This document shows positions 49,801 to 59,875 of a stretch of 64,000 nt of DNA, piece after piece. The notes under the pieces are model-generated. The model was not told where the DNA came from. It did not search any database and worked only from the letters and a program-made list of their open reading frames with translations. The DNA is from Physella acuta. Lineage: Eukaryota > Mollusca > Gastropoda > Physidae. The stretch is taken from the NCBI RefSeq assembly GCF_028476545.1, contig NW_026732674.1, positions 580,001-644,000 of the forward strand, read 5' to 3'. The position numbers and the translations under genes are program-made. Every line of letters begins with the position of its first letter. Position 1 is the stretch's first letter.

Positions 49801-50062
49801 TAAAAAATAAAACCTATCTGAAATAGTGCTCAAGTTATAGGCTTTTGAAAATATCATAGCAGAAAAAGTACCACTTCCTGTCATCGGAAATCGCTCAAAA
49901 GTTGATAGGGATCTACGATTTTGATAAAATACTTATATATGAATGTTCATCAACTCAAGGTACTCAAGTTATCGTGTTTAGAGACACACAGACAGACACA
50001 CACACATACACACAGACATACGGACAACATTGCAAAATTATGTTTTTCCGACTCAGTGAGGT
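49800..50062 (-). repeat. Interspersed repeat, inverted relative to 57715-57860
   Basis: Reverse complement matches 57715-57860 in CTCAAGTTAT, GGCTTTTGAAAA, GAAAAAGTACCACTTCC, ATCGGAAAT and CTCAAAAGTTGATA. Followed by a CA-rich tract and a TGTTTTTCCGACTCAGTGAG segment. Class unknown. Confidence 0.65.
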
Positions 50063-50316
50063 GTAAAACGTCGAGATTTGTAAAAAAATCTCGATTTTTT
50101 TTTTAAATCGTGTTTTTCTGTTTTGTTGTGTTTCGGTTATTATAATACAATGCACTCATCTGGAGTTGAACGACAAGATGAGAATAAAATACGCTAAAAT
50201 GGAGTTTTACCTTATAGATAACTGAATAATAAGCCAAAATCAAAGGCTAAATATATCATTATAGGCCAGAAATTAACTTTAAACAGCAGTGTTTGCGAGC
50301 AGATTTGATATATAAA

Positions 50317-50541
50317 CAGTGTTTCTTCCAGACATGTTTCTCCGGGGGGGGGGAGCACTTGAAATTTTCGGGGGGGGGGGGCGGTAAACTTTCCTCGGGG
50401 GGGGGGGGAAGACAATGTTAAAAGTATACATTTTCTATATAAATAATATAAATTTCATTTCGTTCGGGGGGGGGGGGGGGAGACGGTAAAAAATTTTCGG
50501 GGGGGGGGGGGGGGGGGAACAGCCTGGAAGGACAGCAGCCA
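50317..50541. mobile_element. hAT-type MITE, TTTCTTCCAG family, longest copy
   Basis: Starts CAGTGTTTCTTCCAGAC. The right end is worn (CCTGGAAGGACAGCAG). Contains four to five G-runs of 9-20 bases and the family core TATATAAATAATATAAATTT. Flanks TATATAAA and TTTGTAAA agree at 6 of 8 but the boundary is uncertain. Confidence 0.65.
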
Positions 50542-50936
50542 TTTGTAAAATAAGAGTGGCTTCCCCTGCTCCCGCTAATAATAGGTTAGGCCTACAAAAT
50601 AAATGAAACAAGATGGCTGCTATAGCAAATGAGCATGGTTGGATCTGATGAAAACATCGTTAGTCTTCATGTTGAAAAGTTTTAATTAAATTGTTTAAAA
50701 ACAGGTACATAAATGAACTATTTTTGTAAATCTCAAAACATAATTCCTACTTAAAATAAAAATGTGAAATAATTAGATTTTAGATCTATTAAATGTAAGG
50801 AGTCAACCTCAACCTGTTTCACTTCAGTGTTTTTCTTTTCACAATATGTGAATATAGATCTAGATTTCTAGATCTAGTATAGATTGGGCGCTATTTTGTA
50901 ACCGTTTAACACAGAAACAAACCGGGAGAATGTTTA
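50542..50936. other. Spacer with AGATCTAGA words
   Basis: AT-rich; nothing recognised. Confidence 0.35.
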
Positions 50937-51174
50937 CACCCGTGTCTGATAATGGAATCTTCTTTAAAAAAGGGGTGTTAGGTTACTGGTAGTTAACTAA
51001 ATACACACATGGCTGGATAATGTCAATGCTAACCCTGTCCCTAACCCCAACCCTGGTCCAACCATACGCCTAACCCTAATTTCTAACCATACAGTTAGTC
51101 GAGATTACAATACTACACTAACAACCCAACACCCCTTTTTTAAAGAAGATTCCATTATCGGACACTGGTATCTA
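50937..51174. mobile_element. Long-TIR miniature element, copy 1
   Basis: Terminal inverted repeats of about 45 bp: GTGTCTGATAATGGAATCTT and on to AAAAAAGGGGTGTT at the left, mirrored by AACACCCCTTTTTTAAAG to ATTCCATTATCGGACAC at the right. The 140-bp interior has CTAACCC-rich sequence. Outer flanks ATGTTTACA and CTATAATCA are shared with copy 2, so the true ends may lie slightly farther out. Confidence 0.72.
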
Positions 51175-51387
51175 TAATCAAATCATCCAACAAACCCAAA
51201 GTACTATATTATTCCTCTGCCTTTCTACTCTTAATAAATATGTATCAATCATTTTATAATATTTTATATTCCTAAGCATTAAATTTGAGATATTCATGTT
51301 TTAGTGACGTGCTACTTGCGATATTTTTTTCCCCTCTGTTTTTTTCCCTGCGGCCATCTGAACCAGCTTTCGTAACGATCAAATGTT

Positions 51388-51497
51388 TACACCGGTGTCC
51401 GATAATGGAATCTTCTTTAAAAAGGGGGTGTTAGATTACTATACTACTAACAACCCAACACCCCTTTTTTAAAGATGATTCCATTATCGGACACGGG
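51388..51497. mobile_element. Long-TIR miniature element, copy 2
   Basis: Same termini as copy 1 (GTGTCCGATAATGGAATCTT and its mirror), but with an interior of only about 15 bases. It is therefore almost a perfect hairpin of about 110 bp. Confidence 0.74.
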
Positions 51498-51705
51498 TAT
51501 CTATAATCATGCCATTGGCTTATGAAGTTATGGGACTATGACAGGGTTTCTGTCACATTTACTAGCTTTGACTTAAGCTGATTTTAAAATAATTTTTTAT
51601 ATATCTAAAGCTAAAATGGATAGTTACTATTTGATACCTTACTTTAAATATGTAGATGTAGGTTTTTAGGTAGGTAATAGAAATTAGTAGGCCTAATAGA
51701 TCTAC

Positions 51706-52124
51706 AATCTATCTATATATATAATTCTCTTCTCGGAAACCCTAGAAAACAAGCTGTAAGCGCGCTCCCTACCACCCCCACCCCTCTATGTTCTGGTGAG
51801 CTGTGGTTCACGCTAAATGTTTACAATCGTAGAGCCGGGTTAAGGGACGGCTATTAGGGGCAGATAATTTAGTTTGAAACGATTTTAAACTTAGGGGAGG
51901 TAACTTAGAGGAGGCTGCTTTCACGGGGGGGGGGGGGGGGGAAAGGGGGGGTATCGTCCTTAACGTGCTACTGGTAGTGTTTCAAAGCAAATATATTCAG
52001 TGGCAGCATTGGTACTGTCGAATTCATAAATTATGAATTACTGAAAAGTAGAAAATAAAACAACTAAATAACGGCATATGATACGCAGCGGAGCGGCTCG
52101 TTTTTTATATTTATATATAAGATC
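51706..52124. mobile_element. Possible Helitron-like (Helentron-type) element
   Basis: Begins ATCTATATATATAATTCTCT and ends with a GC hairpin CAGCGGAGCGGCTCG followed by a T-rich tail and TATATTTATATATAA. This resembles non-autonomous Helitron/Helentron ends. No Rep/helicase sequence, CTRR end or second copy is seen. Confidence 0.28.
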
Positions 52125-52792
52125 CGAAAATATTCAAAATATACATATATTAGCCTAATAGTAATATTATTGATTAATAATTAATATTAATGCTTATTTA
52201 GTGACTCCTAGCCCTTCTCGAAAATCTTATCAAGGACTATTAATTTAGAAAATGATAAAATAATAGGCCTATTAATAATTAATATTAGATTAATTTGCAT
52301 TAATAATTTTGCAGGCTTCTTTTAGTTTGAAGGTGTGCTTTTTTTTAAAAATGAGATTTTTACTGTAACTAATTATATAGAGAAAAACAATATGGCTTAT
52401 AAAAATAAGGAGTCGCCCTTTCATTAATAAAGGCAAAAGACAAAGAAAACATGAATATATGGTTCCCTACTGAGATTCAAACTCTGGGGATATTCGTTAA
52501 CAGATGTGCACTGTGCCACCCAACCATGGTGTGCTATGGCGTGAACACTGTTTTTAACTATTAATCTATCTATTCATATTACTTCTGATTGATAAAAGAC
52601 ACTTCAGTTATTAAAACAGATGTTATCATAGCTCAATAAGGCCCTTTTGATCTTTTTTATGACTTAAAAAATTCTATGGTGTTATAATAATATAGTAAAG
52701 CTAAGACATAAATATTTAAAAATTTTTTAAATGCAATCAATATATTTTCAAAAATAAATTTTAATTTGGTTTTCTAATCAACATTATTTTTA
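52125..52792. other. AT-rich sequence upstream of the zinc-finger exon, probably intron
   Basis: Very AT-rich with no repeat called. It ends in the acceptor of the zinc-finger exon. Confidence 0.4.
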
Positions 52793-52798
52793 TTTCAG
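52785..52798 (+). promoter_or_regulatory. Splice acceptor of the zinc-finger exon
   Basis: A T-rich tract ending TTTTATTTCAG at 52798, 32 bases before the ATG. It implies that the whole readable coding sequence sits in one large exon with an upstream non-coding exon, the usual layout for multi-finger C2H2 genes. Confidence 0.55.
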
Positions 52799-52830
52799 TT
52801 TTTTCTGCAATAATTCATCAATCTAAAGCT

Positions 52831-54969
52831 ATGGAAAACACAAAGGACACTAATGGTATAGTTTGGGAGTGTTCAAATATGGTTAAACAGGAATTGAGTG
52901 ACGAAATCATAACATTTATGGACATGAAATCAGATGAAACATCAGCTATTTCAAGTTCAGAAGGAGTACAAACAAATATATCAAAACTCTTTTCAAATTC
53001 TGAAGATATAAAGCAAAATGTATCAACACAATTTTCAACTGTTAAAGACAAATACTTGGAGGAAACAATGCCATTTTTAGCTTTAGAATATAAAAATCTT
53101 GATAAAACAAAGCCTTTGTTTAATTTAGAAGAGATGAAACAAGATAACCCAACATCATTTTCATCTTCTGAAGACATGAAACCAAATATATCAACAGCAT
53201 TTTCAATTTTTGAAGATATAAAACCTGAGATATTAACAATTTCATCTTTGGAGAATGAACAACGAAATGGTTTCAAAGCACAGCAACAACTTTCTTCCCC
53301 ACCAGATTCAACTGATTTTAAAGAAAATTTAGCAGTTTTAAAATCAGATCTTCAAAATGAATTAAAACAACTCAAGTTATTGCATGCAAAATTGAATGAT
53401 AATCTCCCAACAGAATATCAGATCAATGATAAGGGACTGAAGACATACAAGTGTGATATGTGTTGTCAAAGATTTTTCCATTTTGATCATGTTAAACAAC
53501 ACATAAACATTCACACAAGGGTGAATCCATATGGTCATGATTTTCATCAGCAAGAAGTTGTTATGATCAGTCAGGGTGAACAGATTAACAAAATAAACCT
53601 AGAACAGGTATACAATAAGTCTAGTTTGTCTAAAAAGTTCACCACAAAGTCTAGTTTATCTACACACACAAATATTCATTCTGGAATTAATAAGCCATAT
53701 GAATGTGCTGTGTGTAATAAGAAATATCATATTAAAAATAATTTAGCAAAACATATAAAGATACATTTAGGAGAAAGACCATATGAATGTGATGTGTGTC
53801 ACAAAAAATTTAGTCAAAAGGGTCATCTATCAGAACATAAAAATATTCATTTACCAGAGAAACCATATGAATGTGATGTGTGTCATAAAAAATTTAGTCA
53901 AAAAAAAAATCTATCACAACATAAAAAAATTCATTTACCAGAGAGACCATATAAATGTGATGTGTGTCACAAAAAATTTAGTCATGAAGGTAATTTATCT
54001 AAACATAAAAATATTCATTTACCAGAGAGACCATATGAATGTGATGTGTGTCACAAAAAATTTAATCATAAAAGACATTTATCAGAACATAAAATGATTC
54101 ATTTACCAGATAGATTATATGAATGTGATGTGTGTCACAAAAAATTTAGTCAAAAATATAATCTATCACAACATAAAAAAATTCATTTACCAGAGAGACC
54201 ATATGAATGTGATGTGTGTCATAAAAAATTTAGTTGTAAAAGTAATTTATCTATACATAAAAATATTCATTTACCAGAGAGACCATATGAATGTGATGTG
54301 TGTCATAAAAAATTTAATCATAAATTTAATCTATCAGACCATAAAAAAATTCATTTACCAGATAGACCACATGAATGTGATGTGTGTCATAAAAAATTTA
54401 GTCTTAAAGGTGATTTATCTAAACATAAAATAAATGTTCATTCAAGTCTCAAGCCACATGAATGTGATGTTTGTCATAAAAGTTTTGCCCTTAAATCTAG
54501 ATTATCCATACATAAAAATATTCATTTACCAGAGAGACCATATGAATGTGATGTGTGCCATAAAAAATTTAGTCAGAAAGGTCATTTATCAAAACATAAA
54601 ATAACTAAACATTTAGGAGAAAGACCATATGAATGTGATGTGTGCCATAAAAATTTTAGTCAGAAATATCATTTATCAGAACATAAAATAACTATTCATT
54701 CAAGTCTCAAGCCACATGAATGTGATGTTTGTCATAAAAGTTTTGCCCTTAAATCTAGATTATCTAAACATAAAAATATTCATTTACCTGAGAGACCATA
54801 TGAATTTGAATGTGATGTGTGTCACAAAAAATTTAGTCAAAAGGGTAATCTATCAGAACATAAAAATATTCATTTACCAGAGAGACCATATGAATGTGAT
54901 GTGTGTCACAAAAAATTTAATTATAAAAGACGTTTATCAGAGCATAAAATGATTCATTTACCAGATTGA
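52831..54969 (+). CDS. C2H2 zinc-finger protein with 16 fingers
   Basis: 712 codons. Residues 1-206: acidic, Ser-rich N-terminus with diverged repeats of an S-E-D-x-K-x-N-x-S-T-x-F-S pattern, VKQE and IKPE SUMO-type sites, and a short helical stretch near 168-185. No KRAB, BTB, SCAN or ZAD domain. One finger near residues 207-229, a degenerate finger without its Cys pair near 255-285, then 15 tandem fingers from residue 290 to the end. Most follow YECDVCHKKF...LS-H-K-I-HLPERP. The linker is LPERP instead of TGEKP. DNA units are 84 bp and nearly identical, while helix positions -1, 3 and 6 vary. Finger 15 has a two-residue FE insertion before its first Cys; three fingers use H-x4-H. Expected to be a nuclear DNA-binding regulator. 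The stop arises from a small net deletion relative to sister units, so the ancestral array was longer. Confidence 0.9.
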   Translation: MENTKDTNGIVWECSNMVKQELSDEIITFMDMKSDETSAISSSEGVQTNISKLFSNSEDIKQNVSTQFSTVKDKYLEETMPFLALEYKNLDKTKPLFNLEEMKQDNPTSFSSSEDMKPNISTAFSIFEDIKPEILTISSLENEQRNGFKAQQQLSSPPDSTDFKENLAVLKSDLQNELKQLKLLHAKLNDNLPTEYQINDKGLKTYKCDMCCQRFFHFDHVKQHINIHTRVNPYGHDFHQQEVVMISQGEQINKINLEQVYNKSSLSKKFTTKSSLSTHTNIHSGINKPYECAVCNKKYHIKNNLAKHIKIHLGERPYECDVCHKKFSQKGHLSEHKNIHLPEKPYECDVCHKKFSQKKNLSQHKKIHLPERPYKCDVCHKKFSHEGNLSKHKNIHLPERPYECDVCHKKFNHKRHLSEHKMIHLPDRLYECDVCHKKFSQKYNLSQHKKIHLPERPYECDVCHKKFSCKSNLSIHKNIHLPERPYECDVCHKKFNHKFNLSDHKKIHLPDRPHECDVCHKKFSLKGDLSKHKINVHSSLKPHECDVCHKSFALKSRLSIHKNIHLPERPYECDVCHKKFSQKGHLSKHKITKHLGERPYECDVCHKNFSQKYHLSEHKITIHSSLKPHECDVCHKSFALKSRLSKHKNIHLPERPYEFECDVCHKKFSQKGNLSEHKNIHLPERPYECDVCHKKFNYKRRLSEHKMIHLPD

Positions 54970-55636
54970 GTGATGTGTGTCACAAAAAATTTAATCATAA
55001 AGTTAGTTTATCTACACATAAAAAAATTCATTTACCAGAAAGACCATATGAATGTGATGCAGGGGCGGAACTACAGTGCCGCCAGACCCCGCAATGCAGG
55101 GGGGGGGGGGGCACAGCCGCCCATAATCATTTTTTTTTATAGTTAAAATTAATTTTCTTGCATTTTTGACTTGATGGTTTTTTTTGAAAAAAGAATACTG
55201 TAGCTGCGGTTGGAGTATCTTTATTCTATAGACACCATCCCACGCTCTTGTATATTCTTTTTCCTACAATCAAATACACGCTGTTGTCGGCAAAATTCTT
55301 TTGAAAAAACATCAATTGCGCGAGAGGCCGCTAGATATTAAGACGGCTTATTGAGACCATCCCAAATTTGGTACTGATGGATAAAAGCACATCGTCACTT
55401 CGTTGGCCCTTTTAAGTCCCTTTCTCAGACCTCCCCTCCCGCTCTTAGCCTTACAAGAAGCGAATAGATGGCGCCTCAACAACTAAGCTGGCTCGTATCG
55501 GTGGTAGTGTAGACAAACTAACGCTTCAACAACTAATATCCAAGAAATAAAGTGCCGACATTGTTTACGTTTAATAACCACTGTTCTAGAAAACAAGGCA
55601 AACGTCTCAAATAAATACACGAATGATAGCGTGTTT

Positions 55637-55709
<73 letters not shown>

Positions 55710-56637
55710 GTCACTGGCACCTTGATAGTGGTTTTGTAAATAACAAACAGATGACAGATCTAATACTGTAGTGATGTTATATAGTAGCTAAGACGTGTTT
55801 TTCTTTAAAATATACACATTAGCTGTAGTGTGAAAGATAGGCAAACGCTCAAACCACTTCCATAAATTATTTCTCTTTTTCAAATAGTCAAATAGGGTTG
55901 CTCGAAAGCTCTTTTTAAAAAAATAGATTTGTAATAATCAAATTAAACAGCAATTACTGGTCTTATTATTTTTTTTAAAAAAATTACTAAAGAATGGTAA
56001 AGTACAAAAATGAAACGTAGTTAAAATTAATAATATAAATACAAAAAAAAACATAAAAATAAACATAACACCGAGACACCATTACTTATACAAAGCTTCA
56101 TGATTGATATACTTTTGGCCGACTTAGTGATTAGAAGTATTAAACATATATGAAAACAGAGATTTTCAAAACAGACCAATGCACTCATACAGTATCATAC
56201 ACATAACATGTTGTGATTAGATTTAATTGAATTTTTTTTTTCCAAAACCCGATCAGGCCAGAAAGGAGTATCCTGTGTTCGTATTGTGTTTATATATAAA
56301 TATATATATATATATGGGGGGGGGGCATTTTTTCTAGTTCCGCCACTGATGTGATGTGTGTCATAAAAAATTCAATCATAAAAGACATTTATCAGAACAT
56401 AAAATGATTCATTTACCAGATAGATTATATGAACGTGATGTGTGTCATAAAAATTTAATCGTAAAGGTGATTTGTCAGAGCATAAAAATATTCATTTACC
56501 AGAGAGACCATATGAATGTGATGTGTGTCACAAAAAATGACATTTATCATAAAAAGTTTGCTCGTAAGTCTAGTTTATCTACACACACAAAATTTCACTC
56601 AGGACTTAAGCCACCTGAATGTGTTGTTGGTCATTAA
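54970..56637 (+). pseudogene. Decayed 3' fingers of the zinc-finger gene, split by a hAT element
   Basis: After the TGA at 54967-54969, finger sequence continues. Sister units read CCAGATAGATTATATGAATG before TGATGTGTG, but here only CCAGAT plus TGAG remains, a net loss of 10 bases that shifts the frame. Next comes one intact-looking finger (FNHKVSLSTH), then a finger interrupted by the hAT element at 55060-56348. Beyond the element are a finger with FNHKRHLSEH, one whose first Cys is now Arg and which loses a base, a truncated one, and a last partial finger (FARKSSLSTH) ending ECVVGH and TAA at 56637. The ancestral protein probably had 20 or 21 fingers. Loss of constraint after the new stop explains the decay. 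Confidence 0.82.
55060..56348. mobile_element. Non-autonomous hAT element inside the zinc-finger gene
   Basis: 1,289 bp with a perfect 8-bp target duplication ATGTGATG (55052-55059 and 56349-56356). Left end CAGGGGCGGAACTACAGTGC; right end TTCTAGTTCCGCCACTG, so inverted termini of about 14 bases read CAGNGGCGGAACTA. G-runs lie just inside both ends (about 55099 and 56316), and an (AT)n tract lies at 55639-55707. No transposase frame is visible. Related copies form the nest at 59301-62868. Confidence 0.92.
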
Positions 56638-56746
56638 ATTCTCTTTCACAAGGGTCTTTAATTATCTGTATATAAAATTATTGCTTTTGTACTAATACCA
56701 CATTGTGGAGGCTAAATACACACCATTAATGTTTGTCATACAGGAT
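56638..56746. other. Sequence after the ancestral finger-gene stop
   Basis: Unique AT-rich sequence, probably former 3' UTR. Confidence 0.35.
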
Positions 56747-56815
56747 CAGAGTTTCTTCCAGGCATCTCTACCCCCCCCCCCCCCCCCCGAAAAAAAAACT
56801 CTGGAAGAAACACTG
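56747..56815. mobile_element. 69-bp hAT-type MITE, TTTCTTCCAG family
   Basis: Starts CAGAGTTTCTTCCAG and ends CTGGAAGAAACACTG. Perfect 8-bp target duplication TACAGGAT (56739-56746 and 56816-56823). The interior is little more than a run of about 18 C and a run of A, making it one of the smallest mobile copies in the window. Confidence 0.9.
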
Positions 56816-56823
56816 TACAGGAT

Positions 56824-57460
56824 ATAATACTCTTCATAGTATTATTTGTCATACAAAGTATTGCTAATGATTAATATGTTATCTAGACATTTCATTTTGA
56901 AGATAAGTAAAATGAATGTATTATTTGTAACTAATGTTTTTAAATGTGTGTATATTGTAAACGTGAAATTCAAACAATGTTAAAAAAGTTAATTAAAAAT
57001 CATTTAACATGATATTTTTTTAAAATATTCACACAAAGGAAGAAACATTTCATGGAAAGAATGGATGTCATGAGTCTCCATAGCACATTTATCATCTTGT
57101 ACTAGGTGTTATAGTTAGCTTTGTTTTGGTTTTTTGGAAATATGATGCCTAAATTCTTACCCTTTACATTACCCATACAATAATTAATGCTAACCACTAA
57201 TAGACACCAACAATGTACAATTATAATTTGAATCATTGAAGTAATATTTACTCAAAATTTTTCTATATTGAATATTCCATTTTATGTAATTCTAAATTTT
57301 GTATAAATAATTATATAACCCATTAAGTTAATCATAATTATGATAATTGAAGTGAGCAACAAAATGTATTAATTAATGTAGCTGAAAATGATTAAATTTT
57401 TAAAACAGAAGATACAATTTATTATTATGATTATTATTGATGTATAATTTATCTTTTTAC
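56824..57460. other. AT-rich spacer
   Basis: No gene or repeat is recognised. Confidence 0.35.
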
Positions 57461-57469
57461 TTTACTTTC

Positions 57470-57980
57470 TCGTATATACGAAGTATAGAGAAAGTATTGT
57501 AATCGTCCACAAAAATCACTTGAAATTTTAACAATTTTCACCGTATTACACCTCAGTCCTTCATCACATCCGAAGTATAGAGGACTTATTTTAATCGGGC
57601 AAAAATTATCAATCCAGATTTACCAAAATTAAGAGGTTTTATGCGTAATCCAGTCTGAAAAACTGGGCTTTGCAATTCTGTCTGTGTGTAAATACGATTA
57701 CTTGAGTACCGTTACAGCTAAGGATGAAATTTCATATATAAGTTTTTTATAAAAATCTTAGATCCGTATCAACTTTTGAGCTATTTCCGATAACCGGAAG
57801 TGGTACTTTTTCTACTTTGAATTTTTCAAAAGCCAATAACTTGAGTACTATTTCAGATAGATAAATAAAATTTCACATGTGTGTAAAAGATCTAATTTTC
57901 TACCTTCTGTTAAATTTTGAGTAATCTCCGTTGACCGGAAGTAGTAATTTACGCTACTTCCGATTTTTCAAAAAACTAAT
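57470..57980 (+). repeat. Interspersed repeat, plus orientation
   Basis: Starts near TTTCTCGTATATACGAAGTA followed by TAGAGAAAGTATTG. Contains two internal versions of a CTTGAGTAC ... GGAAGTNGTA segment (57700-57800 and 57838-57945). An inverted relative lies at 49800-50062. Class unknown. Confidence 0.62.
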
Positions 57981-58059
57981 GTAAATTTTTAAAGTACTAA
58001 TAATATTGCGCACTATTCCATACGGACAATTGCGATTATTAACTCGTCAAGGATGGATG

Positions 58060-58330
58060 TGTGTCCGATGTGTGTCTGCAGCTTTAAGTCGTATCTTCTC
58101 CTCAACGAAGCAATATCGAGGACTAGTTCCAAAAGCAAATATGTTAAGCATGTTCAGAGGATGATTGTGGGCCAAAAAAATTCCCGGAATACCTTCCTGG
58201 ATTTCCCGGAAAAGCCAAAAAAACCTCGAAAAAGAAATGCAGTTTTTGGCAGAGCTATTTTTAGATAACATAAGGGAATTGTGCTTAAATTGTCACTAGA
58301 CTTTTTATTAACTTGTTTGTTTATTCATGT
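58060..58330 (+). repeat. Interspersed repeat, copy B
   Basis: GTCGTATCTTCTCCTCAACG, AGCAATATCGAGGACTAGTT, GATGATTGTGGGCCAAAAAA and the end CACTAGACTTTTTATTAACT. Repeated immediately downstream and inverted at 42975-43460. Confidence 0.7.
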
Positions 58331-58369
58331 GTTTATATTTCTATTTTTTCGATTATTAACTCGTCATTT

Positions 58370-58565
58370 CTGGGAATGTCCGCAGCTGTAAGTCGTATCT
58401 CCTCCTCAGCGAAGCAATATCGAGGACTAGTTCCAAAAGCAAATATGTTAAGCAAGTTCCGAGGATGATTGTGGGCCAAAAAAAAATCCCGGAATTCCTT
58501 CCTGTAAAAGCCAAAAAACCTCGGAAAAATGCAATTTTTGGCCCATATCTCGGCAACAAACATTT
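58370..58565 (+). repeat. Interspersed repeat, copy C
   Basis: Direct repeat of copy B, about 90% alike over its left part, ending GGCCCATATCTCGGCAACAA. A further tail piece of the family (CTGATAACATAAGGAAATTG to TTAACTTGTTT) lies at about 58893-58950. Confidence 0.7.
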
Positions 58566-58607
58566 TAAAATTACATTATACATAATACATTACAGTACTA
58601 TATAGCA

Positions 58608-58745
58608 AAGAAGGCAGTGGAAGTCGAAGGAGGAGGAGGAGGGTAAATCATGTGACCTGGCTGGCTTAGCAGCGAGCTGCAGGCGAAGGAGGAGGAGGGT
58701 AAATCATGTGACCTGGTTGGCTTAGCAGCGAACTGCGCGAGCCGC
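58608..58745. repeat. Tandem duplication of about 60 bp
   Basis: GCGAAGGAGGAGGAGGGTAA, ATCATGTGACCTGG and GGCTTAGCAGCGA occur twice in a row, the first with one extra GGA triplet. Confidence 0.82.
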
Positions 58746-59300
58746 AATGGCTGAATGGGATGAACTTTGGGAGTGTGGGAAAAAGGTTTTATACTATTAA
58801 AATTACCTCACAAACAATCAATAACACAATATAAATGCATAGGGTAAAGGAGGGCGTTAAGAGCCGTGTGGTATTAAGCCCCAATCAACACCTGATAACA
58901 TAAGGAAATTGCGCTTAAATTGTCACTAGACTTTTTATTAACTTGTTTAACAAATCGATTACAAGATAATTACGGTTTTCGTCACTTACAAGACCTCAAA
59001 CAGATGGCTAACATTAGATCTAAATCCATTATGTCAGACATAAGCACTTAGCTTTTTTTTTAAATCATAGATTATTTCTATTTTTTGCAATGGTAACTTT
59101 TAAACGCCTTTTTATTTTTAAGTTGCATAAATTTCAAAAGGCGCCAATTGTCAGAAAATGACCCTGAAATGGGAAGGCCCCTCCCCCTCCCCATTACCAG
59201 CTATACGCCTATGATTGTATTAGCCGACAAAGACAACTCAAGCTGTTTTATAAAAAAGAAAGAAAAAACCTGAGCACGATCATTTATTGTAAGTTCGTAA
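58746..59300. other. Spacer, no gene seen
   Basis: Contains the repeat tail piece at 58893-58950 and otherwise AT-rich sequence. Confidence 0.35.
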
Positions 59301-59875
59301 CAGGGGCGGAACTACAGTGCCGCCAGACCCCGCAATGCGGGGGGGGGGGGGGGCCAGACCAATTGGGGGCACAAAAATCCTGGCTAAATTATTTTTAAAA
59401 AATTTAAAAAAAAATTAGGTGGAGGTCGAGTTATCTTTCTTCTACAGTTACAAACAAACACGATAGTCGGCAAACGTCTTTGAGAAAAATGCACAGACTA
59501 TATATAGCTCGAGAGACCGCCATGCAGACATATAGACAACTTCAAAGACGAAGCATCTGAAATTTGACTCTGCCGGTACGCTTTGAAATCGGGCTGGGGA
59601 AATGTTGCGGCGAGGCGACTATCCTGGTCTTCTAGACGATCGGAAAAAGTCGGCACTATTGATGTAGATGTTTATCGGCGCTTTCTTGTCCCCTTCCCTT
59701 TCCAACTCTCCCCCACCCCCTCCCCCCTACCCCTCACTTCTACCCCTCACCACACCCTTACTCTTACAATAAGATGTAATGCATAGATTAACGAACCGTC
59801 TATGAACTGTAAACTGACCACTTCTGCACATTTTGTTAAAGACACTAGTCAGTAGTTGTTCATTTACCTGATGAA
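59301..59875 (+). mobile_element. hAT copy, 5' part
   Basis: Starts CAGGGGCGGAACTACAGTGC with the same GCCAGACCCCGCAATGCGGG and G-run as the element at 55060. The interior words GTCGGCAAACGTCTTTGAGA and CTTCTGCACATTTTGTTAAA are family sequence. It runs into another family start at 59876 without its own 3' terminus. Confidence 0.72.

Noticed and set aside
51030-51085. Telomere-like CTAACCCT words
   Set aside because: Only a few irregular copies inside a miniature element. Not a telomere or a clear interstitial telomeric tract.
53783-54952. NVMCVTKNLV-type repeat frames overlapping the zinc-finger gene
   Set aside because: Shadow frames of the 84-bp finger units.
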